DNA of 64,000 nt from DATMQA01 sp035566895 (GTDB lineage Bacteria > Verrucomicrobiota > Verrucomicrobiia > Limisphaerales > UBA8199), in assembly GCA_035566895.1 (NCBI GenBank), contig DATMQA010000029.1, positions 6,135-70,134 of the forward strand, given 5' to 3'. The notes beneath the pieces are model-generated. The model was given only the letters and a program-made list of their open reading frames with translations, was not told the origin of the DNA and ran no database searches. Position numbers and translations under genes: made by a program. Of this stretch, positions 16,381-24,715 are shown piece after piece. The first letter of the stretch is position 1. Every line of letters begins with the position of its first letter.

Positions 16381-18059
16381 GCAGCCACACCTCCGGGCAT
16401 GCGTTTGCTCGCGCTCGCGGCGAAAAAAACGTAGCGCCCAATGATTTCCGAACCGAAAGTCGTCAACGCCGTCACGCTCGCCCAGACCGGCGCGAGGTCC
16501 GCGCCATTGCTGAGCGCCAGCAGGCCGGATAAGGTCGCGGCGATAAACAAAGCCGTGTGGGCAGACATCATCCACGGCAACAGTTCGCGGATGACTCGGG
16601 CATTAAAGTGAAGCGGGCTCTGATCGTCGCGGAGCGCGGCGTCGAGTTCGAGGCGACGCCATAAGAACAGCGCGGTGCGAATGACAAGCGCCGCGAGAGC
16701 GAACGGTTGGGCGAGGTTGACGTTTCCTATCCAGCTAAGCACGAGGGCGGCGCAGGTCGCCCCGAGCAGCAGCGCTGTGCCGAAGAAGTTGCAGAACGCG
16801 AGCCGCGCGTTCCACAACGCCCGGCCCGTGTCCACGTAGACCATCGCTGACGTGAACACGCCTACGAGGCCCAGCAGGGCAGCCAGCGGCACGAGTTTGC
16901 CCATGAAAACAGCGGCGCCAGCGGCGGCGGCGAACCCATTGAGGGCGATGACCTCGCGACTTAACCAACTCTTACGCCAACCGAGAAACGAGCGCCACGC
17001 CTTTAGGGGTTGGCCCAGGTGTAGCGTGGCCGTGGCCAGGCCCGCCACAAGCAACCCCAGACCCGTCACCGTGAGGGGGAACGGATGCGCGGCGGTTCTG
17101 CCCAGCAACGAGGCGGCTACCAACAAGCCCGCCGCCGATTGGGTGAGCACAAGCATGATGACCAGGGGCCAGTGCGGTGGTTCGAGGCGCAGCGCCGCGT
17201 AATCCGCAGCGACGAGATCCGCCAGAACGGGGTTCCTGGAAACATAACGTGTCGTTGGCAGAGTCAAAGCGGGGTCAGGCGAGTCCGGCAGGAACAGATT
17301 CTGAGGAAACTTTGTTCTAATTCTTTCGCCAGGAATGAGACTCGTCACCCCCTCACCCTCAGCGCCAGCCGACACCGCCGGCCCGGTTCGGAATCTGGCC
17401 GTGACGTCATCGCGTTCCACGACAGTGACACGGATGGCCTCGTTCGGGCAGGCCTGCGCACACGCCGGGGCTTCGCCGACGGCCAACCGGTTTGCGCACA
17501 GGTCGCACTTGCGGACGATGCCCAGGCGACTCGAGTACTTCGGCACTTCGTAGGGGCATTTCATAATGCAATACTGGCAGCCGATGCATTGGTCATCGAG
17601 ATGGCGGACGATGCCGGTGATCGGGTCCTTCTCGTAGGCCAACACCGGGCAGCCATTCAGGCAAGCGGGGTCAACGCAATGATGGCAGGCGGTGGTGACT
17701 TGCACCTGCGCTACGGGTGCTGTTTTGCGGGTGGTATGTCCCGGAGTTGAAGGCGAGATCAGTAGTCCGACGCTACGCCACGTTTCTGTCTCATCCAAAC
17801 CGTTGAGAGAGTGGCAAGCGGCGACGCAAGCCTTGCAGCCGCTGCACTTATCCAGATCGACTTCAAAAGCGTACTGCTCGCCCTCTTTCGGCACCGAGAC
17901 CGGCATAGGCCGTCGATAATGGGCCCTGTGAGTGTGGTCCCTTCGCGATTCGTGCCAACTGGAAAATCGCTGGGCCGCAGTTAAATCACGCTGTTCGGCC
18001 AAAAGAGCGTCGATGAGCGAAACCGGCTCATCTTCGATTGGTGGAACCAGTGTGGTCAT
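16377..18059 (-). CDS. Fused iron-sulfur (DmsB-like) and membrane anchor (DmsC-like) subunit
   Basis: 560 residues. Residues ~65-225 hold four 4Fe-4S motifs in ferredoxin style: CSGCKACVAAC, CHHCVDPACLNGC, CIGCQYCIMKC, and CDLC followed by CAQAC. Residues ~285-555 are a DmsC-type anchor with about eight hydrophobic helices. DmsB and DmsC are normally separate proteins; here they are one chain. In DMSO reductase these subunits carry electrons from quinol to the molybdenum subunit. With a cytoplasmic NasA encoded next (4-base overlap), this suggests a quinol-linked membrane-bound assimilatory nitrate reductase. No signal sequence precedes the clusters, which places them on the cytoplasmic side. 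The ~60-residue Arg/His-rich N-terminus is unassigned. Confidence 0.9.
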   Translation of the reverse strand: MTTLVPPIEDEPVSLIDALLAEQRDLTAAQRFSSWHESRRDHTHRAHYRRPMPVSVPKEGEQYAFEVDLDKCSGCKACVAACHSLNGLDETETWRSVGLLISPSTPGHTTRKTAPVAQVQVTTACHHCVDPACLNGCPVLAYEKDPITGIVRHLDDQCIGCQYCIMKCPYEVPKYSSRLGIVRKCDLCANRLAVGEAPACAQACPNEAIRVTVVERDDVTARFRTGPAVSAGAEGEGVTSLIPGERIRTKFPQNLFLPDSPDPALTLPTTRYVSRNPVLADLVAADYAALRLEPPHWPLVIMLVLTQSAAGLLVAASLLGRTAAHPFPLTVTGLGLLVAGLATATLHLGQPLKAWRSFLGWRKSWLSREVIALNGFAAAAGAAVFMGKLVPLAALLGLVGVFTSAMVYVDTGRALWNARLAFCNFFGTALLLGATCAALVLSWIGNVNLAQPFALAALVIRTALFLWRRLELDAALRDDQSPLHFNARVIRELLPWMMSAHTALFIAATLSGLLALSNGADLAPVWASVTALTTFGSEIIGRYVFFAASASKRMPGGVAA

Positions 18060-18071
18060 GTGCTGCTAAAA

Positions 18072-19616
18072 CTAAAACGTGAAGTTGACCTGGAGGTAGG
18101 AAAAGTCGGCATCGCGCGAGCCAAAACCCGGCGCGGCCCAGGTCTGCTGAACGTAATTCCCCGAAAAGAAATGGCCGTAACCGGCCTCGAGCTGGAGGCT
18201 GCGCGACACCGCCAGACCGGCGACCGCGGAAAACTCCGTCCCCAGGAAGCTGTTGTAACCCGGGTTGATGCCGTAGCCGTTGCCGGGGGTCGCCGCGATG
18301 CCACCGCGCGCGGCCCCAGCGACGGTGTAGAAATTATCGTGTGTGTCGGCCAGCCACAAAGCGTTGCCCATGAATGCGACGCTGAGCCGGCGTGTGGGCT
18401 TGAGCGTAAGACTGACGCCGGCGTCCTGGATATTCTGCAGCGAAACCAAATCCATCATGCCGTAAAACTTGTGGTTCGTCGGAAACAGGTTGTCGAAGGT
18501 CCCATGCGTCCCATCGTTCGCGTTGCTGTCGCCCGAGCCATAGTCGAATTCCACACCCAGGCGCGGCGTGGCCCAGAGTTCGCCAAAGGTGTAACCGGCT
18601 TGGGCGACGGCCATGAACGCGTTCTGAGTCAGCCGCGGCGAGTTGCCATTGATGGTGAAGCGCGGGTCGCGGTAATCGCCGAACTGATAGGCGCCTTCGA
18701 GCGTGTAGTCAAACCCGTGCTGTTCACCCGGGAGGGATTTCAGCCGGCCGCCGACAGTATAAATATCGCGGGCGCTGGGCTGCGGAAATTGCGGGCTGGA
18801 AACATCCGAGGCGGCTTGCGGGTCGGCGTTGCGGGCCAGCAGGTAAACGTCGAGCGCGTGCTTGGGGATTTTCGGCGTCGTAGCATAGATGCCTGAAAAA
18901 TACTCGTGGTCGTTATCGACATCGAATTTTCCGTCCCGAGGAATGACGACGTGACTGGCAAAAAAATCTGAGGCGAACCATTCGTTCTGCCAACGCAGCT
19001 TCACGGCATCGAACACGCGGCCGATATTATTCCAGCCGTACGGGCCGATCAGGCGTTCCTCACCGTAGAGGAATTCCTGCCGGCCTACCTTGAGCGAGAG
19101 CGGAAATTCCTTGTGGTTGCCCAGAGTCAGATAGGCCTGGTGCAGGTTGATGCGGTCGTCTTCGGGGCCATTACCCTGTCGGGCGGACGTGGCGGCTACC
19201 GCGGGAACGTTCGCGTACGCGAAACGCTTGTCATTGGCTTCCAAACTGCTTTGGCCTTCGACGTACGCGCTCCACCATTTGTCGGTGTAACCAACGTGCA
19301 GGCGCAGGCGCGACAGCAAATAATCGTTGTACACGTCGGCGCCGTTGGCGCGAAAATCATTGTTCGGTTTGGCGGGCGTGCCTGGCCTTCCGGCGATGCC
19401 ATAGCCTTCGTGGTCTTCAAAGCGGAGCCGTTCCACGCCGCCGATGTCCCAGACGCTCAGATAGGGATTTTCCTGGCGCAACAATTCATTGATGTATCCC
19501 GCAAAGGGCTGAGGCGAGGGCGGGGGGGTGTACTGGGCGTGGGTGTTGGCGGCAGCGCCCAAAGCGAGCGCGCCCAGGGTGAGTTTGTTGGTCAAGTTGC
19601 GGGTTTTTCGTCTCAT
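18072..19616 (-). CDS. Outer-membrane porin, alginate-export-like family
   Basis: 514 residues from ATG 19616. A signal peptide is clear: MRRKTRNLTNK, then hydrophobic LTLGALALGAAANTHA, with likely cleavage after AHA-type residues before QYTPPP. The rest is rich in alternating aromatic/polar strands typical of a beta-barrel (RLRLHVGYTDKWWSAYVEGQ, LSLKVGRQEFLYGEERLIG, WFASDFFASHV) and ends with FSYLQVNFTF, a terminal Phe as needed for BAM recognition. Matches the general look of alginate_exp porins. Sits in the middle of the nitrate operon between nrtD (4-base ATGA overlap) and the DmsBC fusion, so nitrate or nitrite is the probable solute; that is inferred from context. Confidence 0.82.
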   Translation of the reverse strand: MRRKTRNLTNKLTLGALALGAAANTHAQYTPPPSPQPFAGYINELLRQENPYLSVWDIGGVERLRFEDHEGYGIAGRPGTPAKPNNDFRANGADVYNDYLLSRLRLHVGYTDKWWSAYVEGQSSLEANDKRFAYANVPAVAATSARQGNGPEDDRINLHQAYLTLGNHKEFPLSLKVGRQEFLYGEERLIGPYGWNNIGRVFDAVKLRWQNEWFASDFFASHVVIPRDGKFDVDNDHEYFSGIYATTPKIPKHALDVYLLARNADPQAASDVSSPQFPQPSARDIYTVGGRLKSLPGEQHGFDYTLEGAYQFGDYRDPRFTINGNSPRLTQNAFMAVAQAGYTFGELWATPRLGVEFDYGSGDSNANDGTHGTFDNLFPTNHKFYGMMDLVSLQNIQDAGVSLTLKPTRRLSVAFMGNALWLADTHDNFYTVAGAARGGIAATPGNGYGINPGYNSFLGTEFSAVAGLAVSRSLQLEAGYGHFFSGNYVQQTWAAPGFGSRDADFSYLQVNFTF

Positions 19617-20509
19617 GTAGGGATGGTTTCGAGTTTGGGTTCTACGTTCCGAGCGAAGATCGGCGCCTGCGGACGGTATTCGGCCGGCGCGAGTGGAGGC
19701 GATGCTGGCGGTTTTGAAAAAGCGTTGCTTTTCTTGTGGGCGCGTTCCTCCAGAAAGGTGATGAGTTGCTCTCGCAACTTGTAGTAATCGGGATGTTCCA
19801 TCACGGCCTTGCGCTCGCGCGGGCGTGGGAAGGGAACTTCGAGAATTTCGCCGACTTCGGCTTCGGGGCCATCGGTCATGCAGACGATGCGGTCGGCGAG
19901 AAACAGCGCTTCGTCCACGTCGTGCGTGACCATGAAGGCCGTGACTTTGTTGTTTCGCCAAAGGTGGATGAGCACCTGTTGCAGCTCGTAGCGTGTCAGC
20001 GAGTCAAGCATTCCGAACGGCTCATCGAGCAGCAGCAGTTTGGGTTTTAAAGCGAACGCGCGAGCGATCCCGACGCGCTGCCTCATGCCCTGGGAGAGTT
20101 CCGCGGGCTTCTTGTGCATCGCCTCGCCCAGGCCGACCACGGTCAGATAATACTCGACGATCTCGCGCCGCTCCTCCCGGCTGGCCGTGTAAAAGACCTG
20201 GTCCACACCGAGCATCACATTCTCGAAGGCCGTCATCCAGGGCAGCAGGCAGGGCGACTGGAAAACCAGCCCGCGATCCGGCCCGGGTCCGGCCAGCTCC
20301 CGGCCGGCAAGAATGATGCCGCCGCCGGTGATTTCAGTAAGCCCAGCCAGCATGGAAAGGACTGTGCTCTTGCCGCAGCCAGAGTGGCCGATGAGAGCGA
20401 CGAATTCACCCTTGCGGATGCGGAGGTTGAAATCCCTCACGACCACCATCGCGCCTTGCGCACTCGCGTAATGCTTTGTCAGATTTGAAAGTTCGACGTA
20501 GTCGCTCAT
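19613..20509 (-). CDS. nrtD: Nitrate ABC transporter ATP-binding protein (NrtD-like)
   Basis: 298 residues. Walker A GHSGCGKST, Q-loop VFQSPCLLPWMTAFENV, signature LSQGMRQRVGIARAFA, Walker B LLLLDEPFGMLD, H-loop VTHDVDEALFLADR. This is the NrtD/SsuB/TauB branch. The C-terminal ~60 residues after the ATPase core are Pro/Lys-rich and unassigned. The start ATG 20509 overlaps the previous ATPase gene by 4 bases. Together with the next gene it makes a heterodimeric ATPase pair for NrtB, as in cyanobacterial NrtCD. Confidence 0.92.
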   Translation of the reverse strand: MSDYVELSNLTKHYASAQGAMVVVRDFNLRIRKGEFVALIGHSGCGKSTVLSMLAGLTEITGGGIILAGRELAGPGPDRGLVFQSPCLLPWMTAFENVMLGVDQVFYTASREERREIVEYYLTVVGLGEAMHKKPAELSQGMRQRVGIARAFALKPKLLLLDEPFGMLDSLTRYELQQVLIHLWRNNKVTAFMVTHDVDEALFLADRIVCMTDGPEAEVGEILEVPFPRPRERKAVMEHPDYYKLREQLITFLEERAHKKSNAFSKPPASPPLAPAEYRPQAPIFARNVEPKLETIPT

Positions 20510-21408
20510 TCTACCTCAACCATTTCTTTCTTGATCTCGCTGCGGCGCTTTGGTCCGGGGCGGCCCGCTAAAACCGCGCGGGGACGGCTAAGGTCCTCGG
20601 GCTCGATGTCCGGCAGCACGAGTTTCTTCGTCAGTGTCGTGTGCCGCTGGGCTTTCGAATTCAACAGAAAATCAGTAATGTCGCGCCGCAGTTCTTTGAA
20701 GCGGCCATCATGGTTGATGGCTTTGCGGTCGCGCGGTCGGGGAATCCCGACTTTGAACGACGGTCCCAACGTCGCGCCCGGTCCCGCGGTTAGCGGAATA
20801 ATGCGATCGGCCAGATAAATGCCTTCATCGGGGTCATTCGTGATCAGCACGACCGTCTTTTGGTTCTGGCGCCAAATGGTGGAAATCTCGTCCTGGAGCG
20901 TCGCGCGGGTGAGCGCGTCGAGAGCGGACAGCGGCTCATCCAGCAGCAGGATTTGCGGCTCCATCGCGAGCGCGCGGGCCACGCTGACCCGCTGCTTCAT
21001 TCCCCCGGACAGTTCGCCGGGTCGCTTGTCTCGCGCGGCGGTGAGATTGACCAGGGCAATGAATTTCCCGACGTGCGTCTTTTTTTTCTGCGCCGACCAG
21101 TTTGGATTCACCCGATCTACCGCCAGGAAAATGTTTTCCGAAACCGTGAGCCACGGCAGCAGCGAATAATTTTGAAAGACGACACCGCGGTCGGGCCCGG
21201 GCTCAGTGATTTCTAGATCATTCAACTTGACGACACCTGAATCCGGCCGCAGCAAACCGGCCATCAACGAGATGAGCGTGGTCTTGCCGGAGCCGCTGAA
21301 CCCGACGATGGCCACGAACTCGCCCTTCTCGATGTGCAGGTTAATATCCTTGAGCACCGGCAAGCCGCCGAAAGATTTGCTGACGTTTTTTAGTTCGAGG
21401 AAAGCCAT
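20506..21408 (-). CDS. nrtC: Nitrate ABC transporter ATP-binding protein (NrtC-like, ATPase domain only)
   Basis: 300 residues. Walker A GFSGSGKTT, Q-loop VFQNYSLLPWLTVSENI, signature LSGGMKQRVSVARALA, Walker B LLLLDEPLSALD; in the H-loop the usual His is replaced: VLITNDPDEGIYLADR. The loss of the switch histidine suggests one degenerate ATPase site in the pair, as often seen in heterodimers. Cyanobacterial NrtC carries a C-terminal NrtA-like regulatory domain; this protein lacks it, and a separate soluble NrtA-like protein is encoded at the start of the operon instead. C-terminus is basic (KRRSEIKKEMVEVE). Confidence 0.9.
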   Translation of the reverse strand: MAFLELKNVSKSFGGLPVLKDINLHIEKGEFVAIVGFSGSGKTTLISLMAGLLRPDSGVVKLNDLEITEPGPDRGVVFQNYSLLPWLTVSENIFLAVDRVNPNWSAQKKKTHVGKFIALVNLTAARDKRPGELSGGMKQRVSVARALAMEPQILLLDEPLSALDALTRATLQDEISTIWRQNQKTVVLITNDPDEGIYLADRIIPLTAGPGATLGPSFKVGIPRPRDRKAINHDGRFKELRRDITDFLLNSKAQRHTTLTKKLVLPDIEPEDLSRPRAVLAGRPGPKRRSEIKKEMVEVE

Positions 21409-21421
21409 GGAAACAAAATGC

Positions 21422-22207
21422 TCACGCTGTCTTGAAGCTCCCTTCTACCACGCTCATCAGCCGGTCCAGCGCGAAACCGACCAAGCCGATGGTGAGAATG
21501 CACAGAATGATGTGCGAGTAATTCAAAGCGTTGTATTCCTGCCAGAGGAATCCGCCTACGCCCGGCCGCCCAGTCAGCATTTCTGCCGCGACAATCACTA
21601 GCCAGGCAATGCCCAGGCTTAAGCGAAAGCCCGTGAACATGTACGGCAGCGTCGCGGGGATGAGCACTTTGAACAGCGTCTTGCTGCGCGAAAGCTTGAG
21701 CACCTTCGCCACGTTGAGATAATCCTGCGGAATCGCGCGCACGCCGACGGCGGTGTTCAATACCGTCGGCCACATCGCGCAAACGGCAATGGTAAAGAGC
21801 GCCCCAAGGTCGGAGGCGCTCTTTCCCGCGCTCAAAAAGAGCACCAATCCCAACGGCAGCCACGCCAGCGGCGATACCGGGCGCAGGATTTGGATGATGG
21901 GGTCGAATGCCTTCGCAAAAGGTTTCGACAGCCCCAGCATGAAACCAATGGGCGTCCCGACGACGAGCGCGAGGGCGTAGCCCTTAGCGACCAGCAGCAG
22001 GGAATACCAGGTGAAGCGCAGGATGCCCTGGTCCATTTCACCTCGTTTCTCGAAGGGTTTCAGGATGTAATCCTTGCTTTCCTGCCAGGTTTTGCCGGGT
22101 GAAGGCAAATCTTTCGAGACCGTCTGGCTTAAGATGTGCCAGACCACCACCGCCGCCATGAATCCCAGCAGCGGAAGAATCAGCCAGTCGAGTTTGAATT
22201 TTCTCAT
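21422..22207 (-). CDS. nrtB: Nitrate ABC transporter permease
   Basis: 261 residues, with an N-terminal helix (WLILPLLGFMAAVVVWHIL) and five more. The family signatures PISPLAWLPLG-like (RPVSPLAWLPLGLVLF) and the EAA-type coupling loop (VAKVLKLSRSKTLFKVLIPATLPYMFTG) are present; these are standard for NrtB/SsuC/TauC permeases. The GIAWLVIVAAEMLTG motif in the following helix is typical for nitrate/bicarbonate permeases. Lies between nrtA and the two ATPase genes with short gaps, consistent with one transporter complex. Confidence 0.94.
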   Translation of the reverse strand: MRKFKLDWLILPLLGFMAAVVVWHILSQTVSKDLPSPGKTWQESKDYILKPFEKRGEMDQGILRFTWYSLLLVAKGYALALVVGTPIGFMLGLSKPFAKAFDPIIQILRPVSPLAWLPLGLVLFLSAGKSASDLGALFTIAVCAMWPTVLNTAVGVRAIPQDYLNVAKVLKLSRSKTLFKVLIPATLPYMFTGFRLSLGIAWLVIVAAEMLTGRPGVGGFLWQEYNALNYSHIILCILTIGLVGFALDRLMSVVEGSFKTA

Positions 22208-22235
22208 ACCTGTATCTCTTCAGCGTGTGTCCGCT

Positions 22236-23519
22236 TCAGCCTTTGAGGTTGTTCACCGCGAAGCCTTTCGCGTAACCCTCCAGGTCGCCTTTCGGATCAA
22301 ACGCCACACCGTCGAAGAGCGTTTCCGGGTCATTGTTCTCGCCTCCGTGCGCATAGCCGATTTCCTTCATCGCCTCCTCGTAAATGTCCGCGCGCATGAC
22401 CTCCTTGGCGATGCCGGCGTAGTTCGGCGTGCCGGCGACCAGGCCCCAGCGGCGGTATTGCGTCAGAAACCATTTGCAGTACTTCGGCTGGGGATAGTTG
22501 CAGTTGCGTTTGCTGAAGTGCATGTAGAACTCGTCCTGCTTTTGCCGCCCGTCGCCGTAGTCGTAATGGCCCTGCAAACGGCCGAGGATGATGTTCTTGT
22601 CGCAGTTGATGTAGGTGGCGCGGGAAACGAGCTCGCATTGTTCGGGGCGGTTGTTCAGATCGTCCAGCCACACGCTCGCTTCGTGCAACGCCTTCAGCAC
22701 GGCTTTGACGGTCTTCGGATTCTTGTCAGCGAACTCACCGAGAAAGGCGCAGACCTTTTCGGGGTGATCCTTCCACAGGTCTTGCGTCGAGACGGACGTG
22801 AACCCGATGCCGTCGGTGATGGCGCGGGCGTTCCACGGTTCGCCGACGCAGAAGCCATCCATCTTGCCAATTTTCATGTTGGAAACCATCTGCGCGGGCG
22901 GCACGACGATGAGGCTCACGTCCTTGTCGGGATTGATGCCGCCGGCGCCCAGGAAGTAGCGCATCCACATCGCGTGCGTGCCCGGCGGAAAGGTCATGGC
23001 AAACGTGAGCGGTTCGCCCAGCTTTTTCGCCTTTTCTTCGAACGTTTTCAGCGCCTTCGGGTCGCTGGAAACTTTGCCTTTCCATTCTGTCTTGAGGGTG
23101 ATGGCCTGGCCGTTGCGGTTCAGCAGCCACGGAATGATCATCGGCTTGCGGGGCGAACCCGCCAGGCCCATTGTGCTGGCGATGGGCATGCCGATGAGCA
23201 TGTGAGTCGCCTGGAGCACGCCGCTGCTGAGGTTGTCGCGAATGGCCGCCCAGTTCGCGCCTTTTAGCACCGTTGAATCGATGCCGTATTTTTTGAACAA
23301 GCCTTTCTCGTGCGCAATGACGATGGGTGAGCAATCCGTCAGTGCGATGATGCCAAACTTCATCGCGGAGGTTTCCGGCGCATCGCTGGCGAAGGCCGTG
23401 CCGACCCAGCCCTTCGGCAGACCGGCTAAGAGCGCGGCGAGCGTCGCGCCTTTGGCGGTCCGGGCAAGAAAGTCGCGGCGGTTGAGCTCAGACGAGCAAG
23501 AATTCTTTTTTGGTTTCAT
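22236..23519 (-). CDS. nrtA: Nitrate-binding protein NrtA, Tat-exported
   Basis: 427 residues from ATG 23519. The N-terminus has a twin-arginine motif (NRRDFLART) followed by a hydrophobic stretch (ATLAALLAGL), so export is probably by Tat. The mature protein is of the NrtA/CmpA family: FGIIALTDCSPIVIAHEKGLF, GANWAAIRDNL, GKMDGFCVGEPWNARAI, and a long C-terminal region with YANGL-like ends (GYAKGFAVNNLKG). It binds nitrate/nitrite in the periplasm and feeds NrtB. The start lies 32 bases inside the upstream nasS-like gene; longer frames are shadows of that gene. Confidence 0.93.
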   Translation of the reverse strand: MKPKKNSCSSELNRRDFLARTAKGATLAALLAGLPKGWVGTAFASDAPETSAMKFGIIALTDCSPIVIAHEKGLFKKYGIDSTVLKGANWAAIRDNLSSGVLQATHMLIGMPIASTMGLAGSPRKPMIIPWLLNRNGQAITLKTEWKGKVSSDPKALKTFEEKAKKLGEPLTFAMTFPPGTHAMWMRYFLGAGGINPDKDVSLIVVPPAQMVSNMKIGKMDGFCVGEPWNARAITDGIGFTSVSTQDLWKDHPEKVCAFLGEFADKNPKTVKAVLKALHEASVWLDDLNNRPEQCELVSRATYINCDKNIILGRLQGHYDYGDGRQKQDEFYMHFSKRNCNYPQPKYCKWFLTQYRRWGLVAGTPNYAGIAKEVMRADIYEEAMKEIGYAHGGENNDPETLFDGVAFDPKGDLEGYAKGFAVNNLKG

Positions 23520-24600
23520 GTTTAGTATTGGCGGCCTTGGGCGAGAAACGGTCCAGGCGAAGCGCCTGTTCGTATATGTCCGTTCGGAACACACGCCGGC
23601 CCAGCGCGGCATTGAGGACGGCGGGGTCCTTGCACAGCCCGCTTTGCCGCAGGTGTTGCAGCACCCACGCGGCCTTATCGGCCGACGGTTCATTGGCTTC
23701 CTGGCGGTGAAAGACGGTGAAATCCGGGAACGAACGGACACGGCCATGGCCGAAATCAAATTCACCATGTATCCCGGCGCGCAGCGCCTTTTCCGGCGCA
23801 CCGACGTATTCCGGGCGGGCTAGAGTGGTGATGACCCGGGCTCGGTTTTCCGGGGTATCGCAAAACGCGCAGGCCTCGAGCAACGCCGCTACTAGCGCGA
23901 GGTGCTCGCGCTCGCGCCGTTCGGCAAACTCACGGCGGACAATCAAAACCTTTTCCGGATGGCCGGGGGCCAGGTCGGCGCTGGCCGCCACACTCCAGCC
24001 CTCCCGCGACTGCACCGCCATGGAATTCCACGGCTCGCCCGCACAAAAGCCGTCGAGATTCCCGGCCTTGAGGTTGGCGACCATCAGGGGCGGCGGCACG
24101 ATGACAATCCGTGCATCGCGCTCGGGCCGGATCCCGGCGGCAATCAACCAGCCGCGCAGCAGGAAGTTGTGCGAGGAGAAAGGGTAAACGACGCCGAAGG
24201 TGAAAGTTTTTGTGCCGCGCATGTTCTGAATTTCCGCGCGCAGCGTCGCTGCATCGCGCACGCCGGATTTCCAGAGTCGGTTTGACAGCGTAATGGCATT
24301 GCCGTGGAGATTGAGCACCAGCCCAGTCAGGCAATCGCATTTGATTGATCCCAGTCCCAGCGTCGCTGCGAAGGGCATGCCGGCCACCGCGTGCGCCGCA
24401 TCCAGTTCGCCGTAAATGATCTTGTCGCGGATCGTCGCCCAACCGAGTTCGCGGCTGAGGACGACCTGGATTCCGAACTTACGGAACAAACCGAGTTCGC
24501 GCGCCATGATCAACGGCGCGCAATCCGTCAGCGGCACAAAGCCGAGCCGCAGCGCCCGGGGCGGCTTAGTCAATTTCACGGTTTGTATTTCTTTGGCCAT
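23488..24600 (-). CDS. nasS: NasS-like cytoplasmic nitrate sensor (NrtA paralogue without signal peptide)
   Basis: 370 residues from ATG 24600 (MAKEIQTVKLTKPPRA). No signal peptide, no Tat motif and no lipobox, unlike the paralogous NrtA next door, so it should stay in the cytoplasm. Sequence is of the NrtA/CmpA fold: LRLGFVPLTDCAPLIMAREL, GWATIRDKIIYGELDAAHAV and LDGFCAGEPWNSMAV. These are the signatures of NasS, which binds nitrate/nitrite and controls the ANTAR antiterminator NasT. No nasT is seen in the window. It is the first gene of the operon and is divergent from a LysR regulator. An alternative is a detached version of the regulatory C-terminal domain of NrtC. Confidence 0.85.
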   Translation of the reverse strand: MAKEIQTVKLTKPPRALRLGFVPLTDCAPLIMARELGLFRKFGIQVVLSRELGWATIRDKIIYGELDAAHAVAGMPFAATLGLGSIKCDCLTGLVLNLHGNAITLSNRLWKSGVRDAATLRAEIQNMRGTKTFTFGVVYPFSSHNFLLRGWLIAAGIRPERDARIVIVPPPLMVANLKAGNLDGFCAGEPWNSMAVQSREGWSVAASADLAPGHPEKVLIVRREFAERREREHLALVAALLEACAFCDTPENRARVITTLARPEYVGAPEKALRAGIHGEFDFGHGRVRSFPDFTVFHRQEANEPSADKAAWVLQHLRQSGLCKDPAVLNAALGRRVFRTDIYEQALRLDRFSPKAANTKHETKKEFLLV

Positions 24601-24715
24601 TGCACGGCAGATTTCTGCTGCCGCGCTGGATTTAGCGGCGTTGGTGCCAGTTGGCGGATTTGGTGCAAGGAATGCTTCGCTTAATGCGCATGGAAACCAT
24701 GAATGGGATTCATAC
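24601..24715. promoter_or_regulatory. Divergent control region with two abutting palindromes (nas operon / lysR)
   Basis: 115 bases between nasS-like and lysR. Two perfect palindromes overlap here: CATGG-AAA-CCATG at 24689-24701 and ATGAAT-GGG-ATTCAT at 24699-24713, ending just before the lysR ATG at 24716. Their position suits autoregulation by the LysR protein and control of the divergent nitrate operon. I see no obvious paired hairpins with six-base loops of the kind bound by ANTAR proteins. Confidence 0.55.
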
